A DNA stretch of 64,000 bases from Paramacrobiotus metropolitanus (taxonomy: Eukaryota > Tardigrada > Eutardigrada > Parachela > Macrobiotidae): NCBI RefSeq assembly GCF_019649055.1, contig NW_026570299.1, forward strand, positions 434,001 to 498,000. The letters run 5' to 3'. The notes beneath the pieces were generated by a model. It was not told the origin of the DNA. It saw nothing but the letters and a program-made list of their open reading frames with translations, and ran no database searches. Numbering within the stretch: position 1 is the first letter of the stretch; each line of letters opens with the position of its first letter. Below, piece by piece: positions 46,459 to 56,949 of this stretch. A program made the position numbers and the translations under genes.

Positions 46459-47880
46459 ATGATGGCTTATAATGCGACGAACCAAAGTTTTACCGGCAGC
46501 CCTAACGGCTTTGACTGGACCGTGCCGGCGTTAACGCGCTGCAGTATGTGCGTAATCCAGACGCTCCTTAACGCAGCTATGATCGTCGCTTTCATTGTCC
46601 GTCGCGAACTGCGCACCTCCTTTACCATCTACCTAATGTTCCTCTTCTGCGCCAACATCATCTACGCCCTCGGCGGCTACCCGCTAGAAGTGCTGCGCCA
46701 GGGTTTTCCGAATCGCTGGTTCCTGTCGCATGCCGCCTGCGCCTTCTACATCTACCAGGTGTGGGTGTTCTGTCCGGTAGCGATGCACTTGCACGTCTTA
46801 ATCACACTGAACCGTCTCTGGGCCATCTCCTTCCCGGTCTCATACAAGAACATCCATTCCGAGAAAGTGGCGGTGTTGATATGCGCGGGAACTTTCGTCT
46901 ACGTCCATCTGGTATGTCTGCCGTTAGTGGTGCTGGATCTAAAGTACCACCATTTATCGGACGAGCGTTATGGGTGCATGTTGAACACCGCTGCCCAGAA
47001 CGTCTACACGACAGTGGTCGCCATTGTCAGCACGGATGTGCCCATTGTGGTGGTGGTCGGAGCGTATCCGTTTCTGTGGTACAAACACTTGAAGCGGAAA
47101 AAGATCGGCACAGCAAAACCGTCGCGGGTGGAAGTACACCAGACTGTGGGTGCTGCAACCGGCGTTGTATCAGCTATCGAAGTGAGTGGTGTTGATATGA
47201 GCGTTCAGTACCGCTATAGCGGTACCTGCCGTTTTTATATTTAGCTAAACTTTGTTCCGGAAACGCATTTGGGTAATTTATTAATAGCTATAGTTTTACA
47301 ATACGGTGGGGGTTGTTTGTGCTTTAAGAATGACTGTTAACGAAAAATAAAGTAATAAATTTTGAACTTCATCTTGCTGATAACTAATTAATAACTGAAT
47401 AAATATTCAACAAAATGTTTTGCTACACGTTAATTGTTATTCGCCACCAAATACTGCGAGATTCTGAAATTAAGATCGTCTCTACTGGCTTATGAAGATG
47501 TCCCCTTTTTTCAGCCGCCTGCAGTTGTACCGAATGTTTTGAAGCGCAAGTCGGCGTTCAGGAGAATCGAAGCGTCATCCGCGCGTCCGTTTGTCGTGCT
47601 GACACTGTTGACAGTTAGCGTGTTGGTGTGCTGGACGCCGGATCAGGTAATGTGGACCATGAGTTGCTTCAATGCCGCCAACGATGCCCCCGGTCTGCGT
47701 TACACAACCAGTGTCCTCTTTACTCTGCAAGCAGCACTCGATCCTATTCTGTTCGCCCTTTCCCTCAGGACTTTTCGGAAGATGTTGTCACGGCTGATCT
47801 GCTGCTGCAAAAGAGGAGTAAACGAACAGCCACGTGGGGTGAAAACAGTGATCAGTTTGACGCAAAGAGATGAACAATAA
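46459..47880 (+). CDS. Two-exon rhodopsin-type GPCR, unit 2
   Basis: Exon 1 46459-47181 and exon 2 47545-47880, phase 0 (GAA|GTGAGT donor; acceptor TTTTGAAG, where unit 1 has TTTTGCAG), about 352 residues. Two ATGs in a row open the frame (MMAYNATN). TM motifs are those of the clade: VRRELRTSFTIYLMFLFCAN, LITLNRLWAISFPVSYK, VPIVVVVGAYPFLWYKH, RPFVVLTLLTVSVLVCWTP, LDPILFALSL. The intron of 363 bp lacks the MITE of unit 1. It is followed 800 bp downstream by X2, as the unit 1 receptor is by X1. Appears intact. Confidence 0.88.
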
Positions 47881-48680
47881 TGATATATTTTTACGGGAAA
47901 TGGAACTTTGCCCAATGTTAACTGACCGCTGTTGGAAAATTTGCTTATGTCGGATTGTTTATCAGCGATCTACATGTAAATTAGCGATCCACATATTTTC
48001 ATGTTGTCATCAACCTTTTCATTACTGTCAGCATGGCGCGGTAAATCGTTTTTATTATACTTGAATGTACGCTAGCGAAGTAACGAAATGATCATTGGAA
48101 AGTTTTATCTACAAATTTTATTTACTTGTTCAATGTTAAAAATTTAATTGCTGTTACGTTATGTTTTAATAGCGACAGTATTTTATAAATAATTTAGAAA
48201 AAAAGCAGAACATTAACAAATGCGACGGGTCTGTAAATAGCTGTTCGGATAATAGCGTATTCTTTTGTGAAAAATATACCGGATCAACCTATGTTTTGGT
48301 CGGCGGTAATTAAAAAATGCTTTTATAAATGAACGGTACTGCTGTGATGTAAGGGCGATCTACATTCATCGGTATCAACTGGTTAAAACGCCGTACACGG
48401 ACTGCTGATAACGACGTTCACGACTTAGGCATGCAAGCATTCATTAACAGTCAAACCGTTATCAGGAAGCATTAATTAAAGGCATCATGGATAACCGATA
48501 AAGCTGAGTTTTGATTACCAGTGACTGAGAATTCTGAAATTGCTCACCTGTTGGATAACCGCGCAAGAAAGTGTCATAGCTCTTTTGCTATCAATATTAG
48601 GAAACCATCTTCTCCCAGTTCTCTGCAAATTAGCTCTGAGCATGCTAATATTCGAATCCATTTGCATAATTTTTTAGACT

Positions 48681-50457
48681 ATGGATACACGATGGGTCAC
48701 GGTCCAAGTTTTTGTATTCCTCTTCTCGTCATTCGCTGATGGATTCAATTATACGACGAAGAGTGCGTGCAGTTGTACAAAGTAGTTAATCTTGGGACTA
48801 TCAATATCTAATACTTGCCATAATAAAAAGCAGCAGGGTAAAAGTAAGATAGTAAAAACGCTGCACTGGATGTTATGTAGATTTGCACGACGAATGTCAC
48901 ACTGCGGAGCGGATAATCTATCTGAACTGTCCCACATCGGTAACCGGAAGTGCAGGGACGATAATATTTAAACCAGAAACGGTGGCTAATATTGCTGATG
49001 GCTGTGCTGTGACGGTGAAAGCCAGGGAAGGCTGCACGGGAGACAAGAACGACGAATACGCCATCTACATCAATATCAAGTACGCGTGATCGCAGCGCAT
49101 AGTCAACATTTAAAAAAATTCTGATCATAAACTCCACGTGCAAGAATTATAATATTTTATCTGTTGTTTTTAAAGCTTTTTATTACAAATGGTATTTCTA
49201 ATTCCAGAACAGCATTTTAAGGTAATATCAGTCAAGTATTTTTAAAAGATATTTAAAGCACAGCAAAATATTCAAAATAATGGCGAATTCTTTACCTGAT
49301 TGCTTATAGCTTCTCGTTTCAATATTTTTCAGAGCGTCGCATCTACCCCATGATTCAGAAATGAGTATTTACGACGTCAAAGAAAGCAGCCCGAAAACGT
49401 TAGAAAAACGCTGGAGCGGCGCTCCATTAGGGCAGAATATTAACCCGACTTCCGTAGGACAGACACTGTCCTTCTGGGCCCGAGAACCAGCCCTCTCCGT
49501 GGAGTATGCACACAACCAGCTGTCAGTCAATGCCTCGCACCAAGTCATCCTGGATTATGTTATCGTGGAGCGTAAGTGTCGGCGTTTGAAGTATGCAGTA
49601 TGATAACCATGCATTAACCGATAACCACGACGGCGGCATGTATGTGCTCACAGATTACGGCGGGGACCACAACACGTGGTGTCATGCACTGATGGGATAC
49701 GTCAGCAACGAGTACATCTGCGATACGCAGGATGACCGGGTCAGCTGTCCCTCCCGGTATACCCATTCTGTTAACAATATGGAACCGGCGACAGATCGAC
49801 AATCTTGCAGTAAGCATTTCGGCAGAATTACTCGTTAATAATTAATAAAAAAACGGGAAAACTGAAACCGACGGAGACTTTTGAAGATTTATTCCACTTA
49901 AAATATATTATACAGGATTGATTACGCTTAAATATGTTACACATCGGCTCACATTTAAAAATATAAGGACGAAATGTTAATATCATTCTATCTTAGAATA
50001 AGTTAAAAAATTTGTTTTTCGACTCCAGTGCAATCAGCGTGCTATTTATCAAAAAATAATTTCTCTTACGGGAATTGCGTTAAATTTTAGTAATCGCATT
50101 TTCATATTTCTCTGTTTTCTGTTGTTTTTGTATTTCTATGTTTCTTGTTTTTATTGAATGAATTTTAAATTGGAAATTTAAAATTATTTTATTAAAATAT
50201 GGAAGCCAGCCAAGCCTATAAATTCTCGAAGCCAGTGTAGGCAGTTAATAGGGGCTTTTGTCAATTTTTCAGCTGCCGGACTGACCGGAGGAGAAATTGC
50301 CGGCATCGTCATTGGCTCAGTCATTGGTGTGGCGATTCTTGCCGGCATTGCAGTGGCATGCGTCAAGAAAAGCCGCAAACGGACAATCAAGTCGAATCGA
50401 AAACCACGGTGTCTTTTACGAATAATGCGCATTCTTCTGGAAGTCGTGTCACGGTAA
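48681..50457 (+). CDS. X2: CUB-like single-pass receptor with divergent tail
   Basis: Five exons: 48681-48762, 48881-49079, 49333-49571, 49654-49809, 50273-50457, with intron phases 1, 2, 1, 1; 286 residues. Signal peptide MDTRWVTVQVFVFLFSSFADG. CUB-like part: YLNCPTSVTGSAGTIIF, EYAIYINIK, MSIYDV, LSVEYAHN, VILDYVIVE. Cysteine module: CHALMGYVSNEYICDTQDDR, with cysteines at the family positions except the last pair (SC instead of CC). Exon 5 encodes a glycine-rich helix (EIAGIVIGSVIGVAILAGIAVA) and a basic tail (KKSRKRTIK), with none of the cysteines of the X3/X5/X6 tail. It is shorter in exon 2 than X3-X5. It lies in a GPCR + X unit with the 46459 receptor. Family not recognised. Confidence 0.8.
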
Positions 50458-50469
50458 ATCCTTGATCTG

Positions 50470-51640
50470 GATTTACCCTTATGCTGCAGATCTTTCAAAT
50501 AACTTCCTTACACATTGTGACAGTAGTGTAGGTGGATACCGATGCGCAGTTGTAATTGTGTAATAATCTGTATCCAAATTTTATTATCTGAATTTCGGCA
50601 TTTTCACGGGTGAAGATTTTCATACGTTTCTTCGTTTTATACGTTTTTATACGTTTCTTCGTTAAAGAGGTGGTTGTTTGCTCAAAATAACAGAATACGA
50701 GAATAACAGAAAGCTCAAAATAACAGAATGCAGAATACGAGTATACAAAAGTTTAGTAAAACTTCAGCATCTAATACTACATACTCTAGTATTTTGCAAC
50801 AGTGCTGGCGCATTGAACAAGTTCAGGGAATTTTGCCAACAAATGCATCATGTAACATACATCGTTAAAGAAATAACTGTATAATAACAAAGAAATAAAG
50901 ATTATAATTCCACATGTACCGTAGAAGGAGGATGCTCGACCGTGCATGTTCATGTACTGATGTAGTGTAGTATGTACATGTTTCCTGTTACAAAACTCGC
51001 CTGTAATTCGTATTCTGATAGATGCCGTGAAATTCTAGAAAACCGAAAACAGGAAAACAAAATTTTTTTTAAAAAAATTATCCTTTAAGTTTTAAACTAC
51101 TCTGGTTTCGCACAACCCTTATATTTCTCATCCGCGGTCAGGTAAAAGTGATTTCCTATTTACACGACTGATATAATGTTGTGCTGCAAGATGTGCAAGT
51201 TTTAATTTTTTAAGTATGCAAGTTACAGTTTTTCACCTGTACATCCTACGCAGTATACACGATAAACCAACGCACATTCTACACGTGTACAGTATTATAA
51301 CGATAAATGTAAAGTACGCATGTACCGAGCATGTATGACAGTACCAGCCGGGAAAATGCCGGTACTTATAACCAGTAGTCACAGCGACAGGCGCTGAGCC
51401 GGTTTCCGGCGGCTGTTATGAAACGTATGCATGTACATATAGCACAGCACATATCGCATGTACACCATTCAGCCATCGCAATAAAAAGTTGCATCCAGTG
51501 CAGACGAGGTAACTGATGAGGTCGATCTAGATGTTGATGTTGCTTCCCGTTGGAGGAGCAGAGCAGAGAACCAATGGCAGTGAGCAACGTGGCTTTATCA
51601 GTGCGCAAGCTATCTTGATCTTTACATTGCAATTTGCAAC
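50470..51640. other. Intergenic, no gene seen
   Basis: AT-rich spacer between X2 and X3. Nothing coding is supported. The last part (51480-51640) resembles 54830-54960 upstream of X4 (GTTGCTTCCCGT, ACCAATGGCAGTGA). Confidence 0.5.
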
Positions 51641-51650
51641 AACTACACGT

Positions 51651-51685
51651 GTAATCTCGTTTATTTTGGCTCATTATGCAAGCAC
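51651..51685 (+). promoter_or_regulatory. Conserved upstream element of X3
   Basis: TCTCGTTTATTTTGGCTCAT lies about 215 bp before the X3 start codon. Matching elements stand before X4 (54961-54997) and X5 (58763-58798), each followed within 40 bp by a CGAGA-type word and GTAA. It is the best conserved non-coding stretch between the genes, so a shared promoter element or 5' exon is likely. Confidence 0.55.
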
Positions 51686-51869
51686 ATCAAACGAGAATGT
51701 ATGTATTACATCAGTTTGCTAATAACTTATGTCTGCACTAGAGCATAACCATGAATTACCTTGATCTGGGATCTGGGTGCTCTTATATATTCCATGTATC
51801 GGGAAATATGGTGCAGACATTCTCGCAAGTTAAGGAGACTTTTTCCGACACCAACCAAGTTATCCCAAC

Positions 51870-53191
51870 ATGACGTTTTCAAAATCTTATCACATTTTTT
51901 TCGTTTTATATGCGTTAAGCACTGCATTTAGTGGAATCACTGCTGTGCCGTACCAAGATTACAGTAAGTGCGACATGCGATACAGTTTGACTGTTACCAA
52001 TCGAGGCACTTCCGTTTAGCTGTGCGGACATGCGACGAGAAAGTATTCCTGGATTGCCCGACCGCGGGTTCCGGAAGTGCCGGACGAATAACGTTCTATC
52101 CACATATTACCGTTAACTCCACGCCGAATAATTTCCCGTACAACAATTACGGTTATACGGATCACTGCGATCCGTCCAGTTCGTGCAAGCTGACGGTACT
52201 GATCGACGACCATTGCGCCAGCCTGATGGCCCAAGGTGACGAGTATGCCCTCTACTTAAACCTTAGGTACGAACTACGAACACAAACCACTTTACCAAAT
52301 GCAGCCGTTGTATTGTGAAGGAATGTCCAACAGGTCCATCGATATTCCGGCGTTTTCCAGTCTGGAGATCTACGATGCGGTCCACCATGGTGACCCCGTG
52401 CTGCGGCGTTCCTGGGATGGGCAACGCGGTTGGCAGAATAAGAATCCAACGTCCTTCGCCCAGTTCCGTTCGCAGTCTATGGAACGTCTCAATGTGTTCA
52501 TCGAGTACCGTCATGGCGGGCTGTGTCGTACAACGCGCGAAGTTGTATTTGATTTTGTGATAGTCGAAGGTGAGGTGCAGTTTACAGATACATTGCTACA
52601 TTTATTTTTAAGTCACAATCCGTTTATCTTTAGCAAAGCACACTGTGAACAACACCTACTGCTACGCTCTGAATGGCTACGTCAATAACAAGTATATTTG
52701 CGACACGACGGATGATCGTGTGAATTGCCCGACAATCCTGTCAGATACGACGAAAGCTATGGAACCGGCGTACGCGCGACAGTTTTGCTGTAAGCAACAT
52801 TTACAACGTTAGTCCAAAATTAAATCGGTCTTAAGTATAGGTTCTTTTGTCGTCGAAGGAAGCGCGCTGGCAACTGCAGCATGGCGAACCTAAACAACAA
52901 TTAAATGATTGTTATTTCGCTGTTTAATTTATAGGGCCGAGTTACTGGGTGATGGGCGGAATTGTTGTAGCAGCGGTTGCTGCCGTGGCCCTACTGGTCG
53001 CAATGGTGGCGCTGTGTCGTCGTCGCTGTCGCAAATGTTCATGTAGCTGTCGTCCGCGAAAGATTTGCAGCTGGTCCAGTCAGCGGCAGTGCGATGTCTG
53101 GAGCCCGTACTGTACTTGCGCTATCAAGTATGATATCCAGTGTGATACCGGGACTGATGAACGACTTCTTGCCAAGAAGAACCGATTCTGA
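51870..53191 (+). CDS. X3: CUB-like single-pass receptor with cysteine-rich tail
   Basis: Five exons: 51870-51963, 52020-52266, 52334-52569, 52634-52789, 52935-53191, phases 1, 2, 1, 1; 329 residues. Signal peptide, then VPYQDY at the first splice. CUB-like domain from RTCDEKVFLDCPTAGSGSAG through CKLTVLI, SLEIYDA, VFIEYRHGGLCR to VVFDFVIVE. Cysteine module: NNTYCYALNGYVNNKYICDT, DDRVNCP, ARQFCC. Membrane helix GGIVVAAVAAVALLVAMVAL. The cytoplasmic side starts CRRRCRKCSCSCRPRKIC and ends WSPYCTCAIKYDIQCD, TDERLLAKKN. All splice junctions keep the frame. No known family is recognised; the fold of exons 2-3 resembles CUB. Likely a surface receptor or adhesion protein; ligand unknown. Confidence 0.85.
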
Positions 53192-53542
53192 AGACTAAGT
53201 TCTTATTAGATTGCAGCCCGCATCGGGCCTGCAGTTCAGCAACTGCAGAATCTGTTTGTTTTTTGACTTTTAATTATTGTTGTGTTTGTTATAACTTTAT
53301 TCCGTACAAAGCTTAAGATATAAATGGCATTCCATCTATTTTACACATTTTTCAATATCTGTTTGTTATTGCTGCTGCAGTTTAAATTAATACAGCACAT
53401 TGTGTTGCATCTAGCTGTACTCGCACTTTAAGTATGAATATTGCTAATTCTGCTGACCTTATAAAAGATATCCATGGTAGAACGTGCTTCAAGATCAGTT
53501 AGTAATGACAAATGTGCTGCCTGTCAAAAAGGCTTCCAAAAA

Positions 53543-53770
53543 ACGCTGTACCGCTTTGTAATGAGCGCAGTAATAACATCGTTTTGTAATAACATCGTTT
53601 ATTAATACGTAATTAATATTAGCGCAGTAATAACATCGTTTATTAATACGTTTCTGGTATGCTGCAAATTCGTGGTGGCAAGTACATAATATGTGCAAAT
53701 TCGTGGTGGCAGTGGCATTCGTGGTACCTGCAAATTCGTGGTGGCAAGTACATAATATGTGCAAGTGCGT
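53543..53770. repeat. Short tandem repeats downstream of X3
   Basis: Two repeat types: TAATAACATCGTTTATTAATACG (full or partial, three times in 53570-53652), and CAAATTCGTGGTGGCA (53664, 53696, 53731) alternating with AGTACATAATATGTG. The rest of 53200-54350 holds no gene and is rich in GTAC-containing words. Confidence 0.75.
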
Positions 53771-54357
53771 GGTTATTAACACTCTCACTAAGTTTCATTC
53801 GTGCTGCTGACACTCGCCTAATTGCCGGAAATGAGTGACAATTTTTGTTACAACAATACATACACTACAATAATAACATCGTACATACGTCATACACATG
53901 TTATTGTACGTCATGGTACATGGTCAAGTAAGTGTTGGGAACTTGGAAGCTTTATTTGCCGGAAATACAATGATAATAATTTTTACTAGCAACGATTATT
54001 ATTGTTATACAGATTGTTTTGTACGTAGCAATTATTATTTTCCAGATATGCTCTATGAAATTAGTGCAATAGACCCAGTACATATAGCCACGTACACATG
54101 CACACCTGCATGTGGGTATACATACTATGTGGCTGTGTTCTCTATAGAACATTGCCACATGCAGTATGTACACTGTACATCGTAGCGGCACGTGCAGTAG
54201 AATTACAGTACATATCGTTCTGTGCTACATGAACAGTATTGATCTATTAACGATAAACAGTTTTGAGCAATGTGCCGAATGCCGCTGATGTGGCTTACCA
54301 GTCAACGAGTTTCAAGCCGGTAAAACATAGAATGATGAAATCGCTATAACTTGCATA

Positions 54358-54788
54358 TACAATGTACGACAAAAAGAGGTTGAACCGATCAGTCGGTCCG
54401 CGGTTCAAAATAACCTCGCAACGACACGCCACCACTAAAACTTGGACGCTTACTCACTACTTTCAGACGCTCGCGCTCCGTGAATATCAAAGTGCAGCTA
54501 TACTAGTTGCATATCAAAAGGTGTAGAGAAAAATTTGAAACTTTTTGATACTAAACCTGTGGCTGTTTATGGCGAACAGCACAAATTCTAGCCATTTTGC
54601 TTTCTCGTGGGCACAGCATAGGATCTGTGCGCATAACCGTTTGGCTTGCAATCAATGCTTAAGTCTATGGAAAGCAAAATGGCTAGAATTTATCTTCCCA
54701 GTATATCAAATATTCAAAAAGTTGCGTGAGTGGCGTGTCAAGGTTTTGACCGACTGATCGGTTCAACCTCTTTTTGTCGTACATTGTA
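54358..54788. mobile_element. 431-bp nested foldback element
   Basis: Perfect inverted ends of about 41 bp, starting TACAATGTACGACAAAAAG and closing CTTTTTGTCGTACATTGTA. A second perfect palindromic pair inside (AAATTCTAGCCATTTTGC at 54585 with its complement near 54682) brackets a core resembling the core of the 14514-15190 element (CATAGGATCT, ATGCTTAAG). No coding capacity. It lies between X3 and X4. Confidence 0.85.
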
Positions 54789-54960
54789 CACCATCCAGTT
54801 ATCGCAGTGAAAAAGCTCTATCCACAAGACCATATGCTAACGAGGTACTTTCTTGTTGGTTAATCTTGATGCTGGTGTTGCTTCCCGTAGATGAAGAGCC
54901 GACACCCGAGGACCAATGGCAGTGAATTACGTGGCATTGCCAGTGAATCATTATAGTTGC

Positions 54961-54997
54961 AGCTACTCTTGTTTATTCTGTCCATTAACGAAGCACC
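54961..54997 (+). promoter_or_regulatory. Conserved upstream element of X4
   Basis: ACTCTTGTTTATTCTGTCCAT, about 306 bp before the X4 start, aligns with the elements before X3 and X5 and is followed by CGAGATTGTAATG as they are by similar words. Confidence 0.5.
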
Positions 54998-55272
54998 GTA
55001 GTCGAGATTGTAATGCGAATGTAACCACTGTATGTCGATGATCGTGTGGCTTGTGGTTGTTGCATCAGCTGTTCATTCCCGATCTACAAAAACGACGAAA
55101 GGAGTCGTAACCGTCTAGCTAAGTTCATACTCGGCCACGAAGATATGTTCCCAAATCATAGCTGGGATATTCGGAAACAGATACGCCTTACACCGACTAA
55201 CTGCATAATCGAGGCAGACAGTCGCAAACTAACTTATTCCAGAACTAATTTGCATCCTCCAAGCGGTCCACC

Positions 55273-56796
55273 ATGATTTTTGCTTTGCTGCTTTATCTTT
55301 TTTCATCAGCAGTATTAACTGGAATCGGCGCTTTGACGTACCAAGATTACAGTAAGTGTGTACGCGAAGACAACACCTGATTTATACATGATTGCATCCT
55401 TATTAGGGGTGGACATATGCAATGAAGTAGTTGAACTGGATTGTCCAACTACGGCATCCGGAAGTGCCGGCCGAATAACCTTTAGGCCGCATATTGCCAT
55501 CAGTGCGACGCCCGACAACTTCTACAATATTCCCGGCTATACTGAGCATTGCGAGCAATCCGGTCCTTGTAAGCTAACGGTCATGACCAACGGAAACTGT
55601 GGAAGTTTGGACGAAGGACATGCTGTCTATTTCAACGCTAGGTACCGTACAGCTCCTAGCGTAATTTCTATCACAAAAGTACGCGAATTTAGGGCGACAG
55701 GTACACTAAAAGGATTGTCACTGACTCCATACACTACGTCTACTGTATTTAGATTTAAGATATTTATAAAGGAGAAATGTGAATATTTTATTATTTGTAT
55801 CGATAGTTTAGAATTTAGAACGGTATTTGGCATGCATCAGCATTCAGCCGTGCCAAATGCATGTACAGCGTAAATAGTATGGTCACTATGGTTGGACGCG
55901 GTGTACTATGGTGTTTGGAGTGATGCTTGTCGCTGTGTTAATGGATAAGCAATTACGGGATAAGCTTGTACCTGTTCTATCATCATTTCTATGGAACATA
56001 TCATATTAACTTAGCTAACCGAGCAGCCATCGTGTAGGTCGCTTAATATTCCGGAAGGATCGCGTTTGGATATCTACGACAGGACCGACCACGGTGGTCC
56101 TAAATTGCGGCGTTCCTGGGATGCGTACCGCGCTGGGTGGTACCGCAATCTGCAGTCCGTCGCGCAGTTCCGCTCGCAGTTCACATACCGGGAGCGGCCG
56201 ACGATTTTCATTGAGTATCACCACGGAGCAGCGGCCTGTCGTGAGTCACGGGAAATCGTACTAGATTTCGTGATGGTCGAAGGTGAGTCGCAGTCCTTAT
56301 TCTGAAGTTTTTATAATTTGTAGTGTGTTCGTTTACAGAAAAACGCACGGTGAACAACACATACTGTACCGCTCTGAATGGTTACGTTAACAACGCGTAT
56401 ATCTGTGATACGACGGATGACCGTGTAAACTGTCCGCAGATTCTGTCGGATATGACGAGAAATATGCAACCAGCATGGAAGCGGCAGTTTTGCTGTAAGA
56501 GGAAATTTTACCCTGCTGATGTGTAGTCTGTGTCATGTACTGTACAGAGAATCTCTATATATGTATACATAATATTATGTGTTTACCGTAGATGGATACA
56601 GGTTTCTGTGTGTACAATAGTAGTATGTCTTTGTAACTGTCGCATTTACAACAAAAATATAGGCAAATTGGGATTTGTAGGGCCAAGTTTCTGGGTTATG
56701 AGTGGAATAATTATCGCAGCTGTCGCTGTTGTGGCTCTACTGGTCGCAATGGTGGCGCTGTGTCGCCGTCGCTGTCGGAAATATTCATGTAGGTGA
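55273..56796 (+). CDS. X4: CUB-like receptor lacking the cytoplasmic tail
   Basis: Five exons: 55273-55351, 55407-55641, 56038-56282, 56339-56494, 56681-56796, phases 1, 2, 1, 1; 276 residues. The ectodomain is complete: ELDCPTTASGSAGRITFRPH, SGPCKLTV, RLDIYDR, IFIEYHHGAAACRESR, VLDFVMVE, NNTYCTALNGYVNNAYICDT, RQFCC in the spliced form ending with tryptophan. The helix GIIIAAVAVVALLVAMVAL and CRRRCRKYSCR follow, then TGA at 56794-56796. Downstream the former tail is still readable (RPRKNCNW, WSPYCTCAIKYDI) and then loses frame by one base before the family's LLAKK. So the ectodomain is intact while the tail was lost recently: a decoy-like receptor or early pseudogene. Confidence 0.8.
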
Positions 56797-56949
56797 CGAC
56801 CTCGAAAGAATTGCAACTGGTCCAGTCAGCGACAATGTGATTTCTGGAGCCCGTACTGTACCTGCGCTATTAAGTACGATATTCGGTGTGATACCGGGAC
56901 TGATGAAAACTTCTTGCCAAGAAGAACCGCTTGTTCGAGGAATAAGTTT

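Noticed and set aside
53661-53770. CRISPR-like repeats of CAAATTCGTGGTGGCA
   Set aside because: Only three units, spacers themselves repeated, no cas genes, eukaryotic context.
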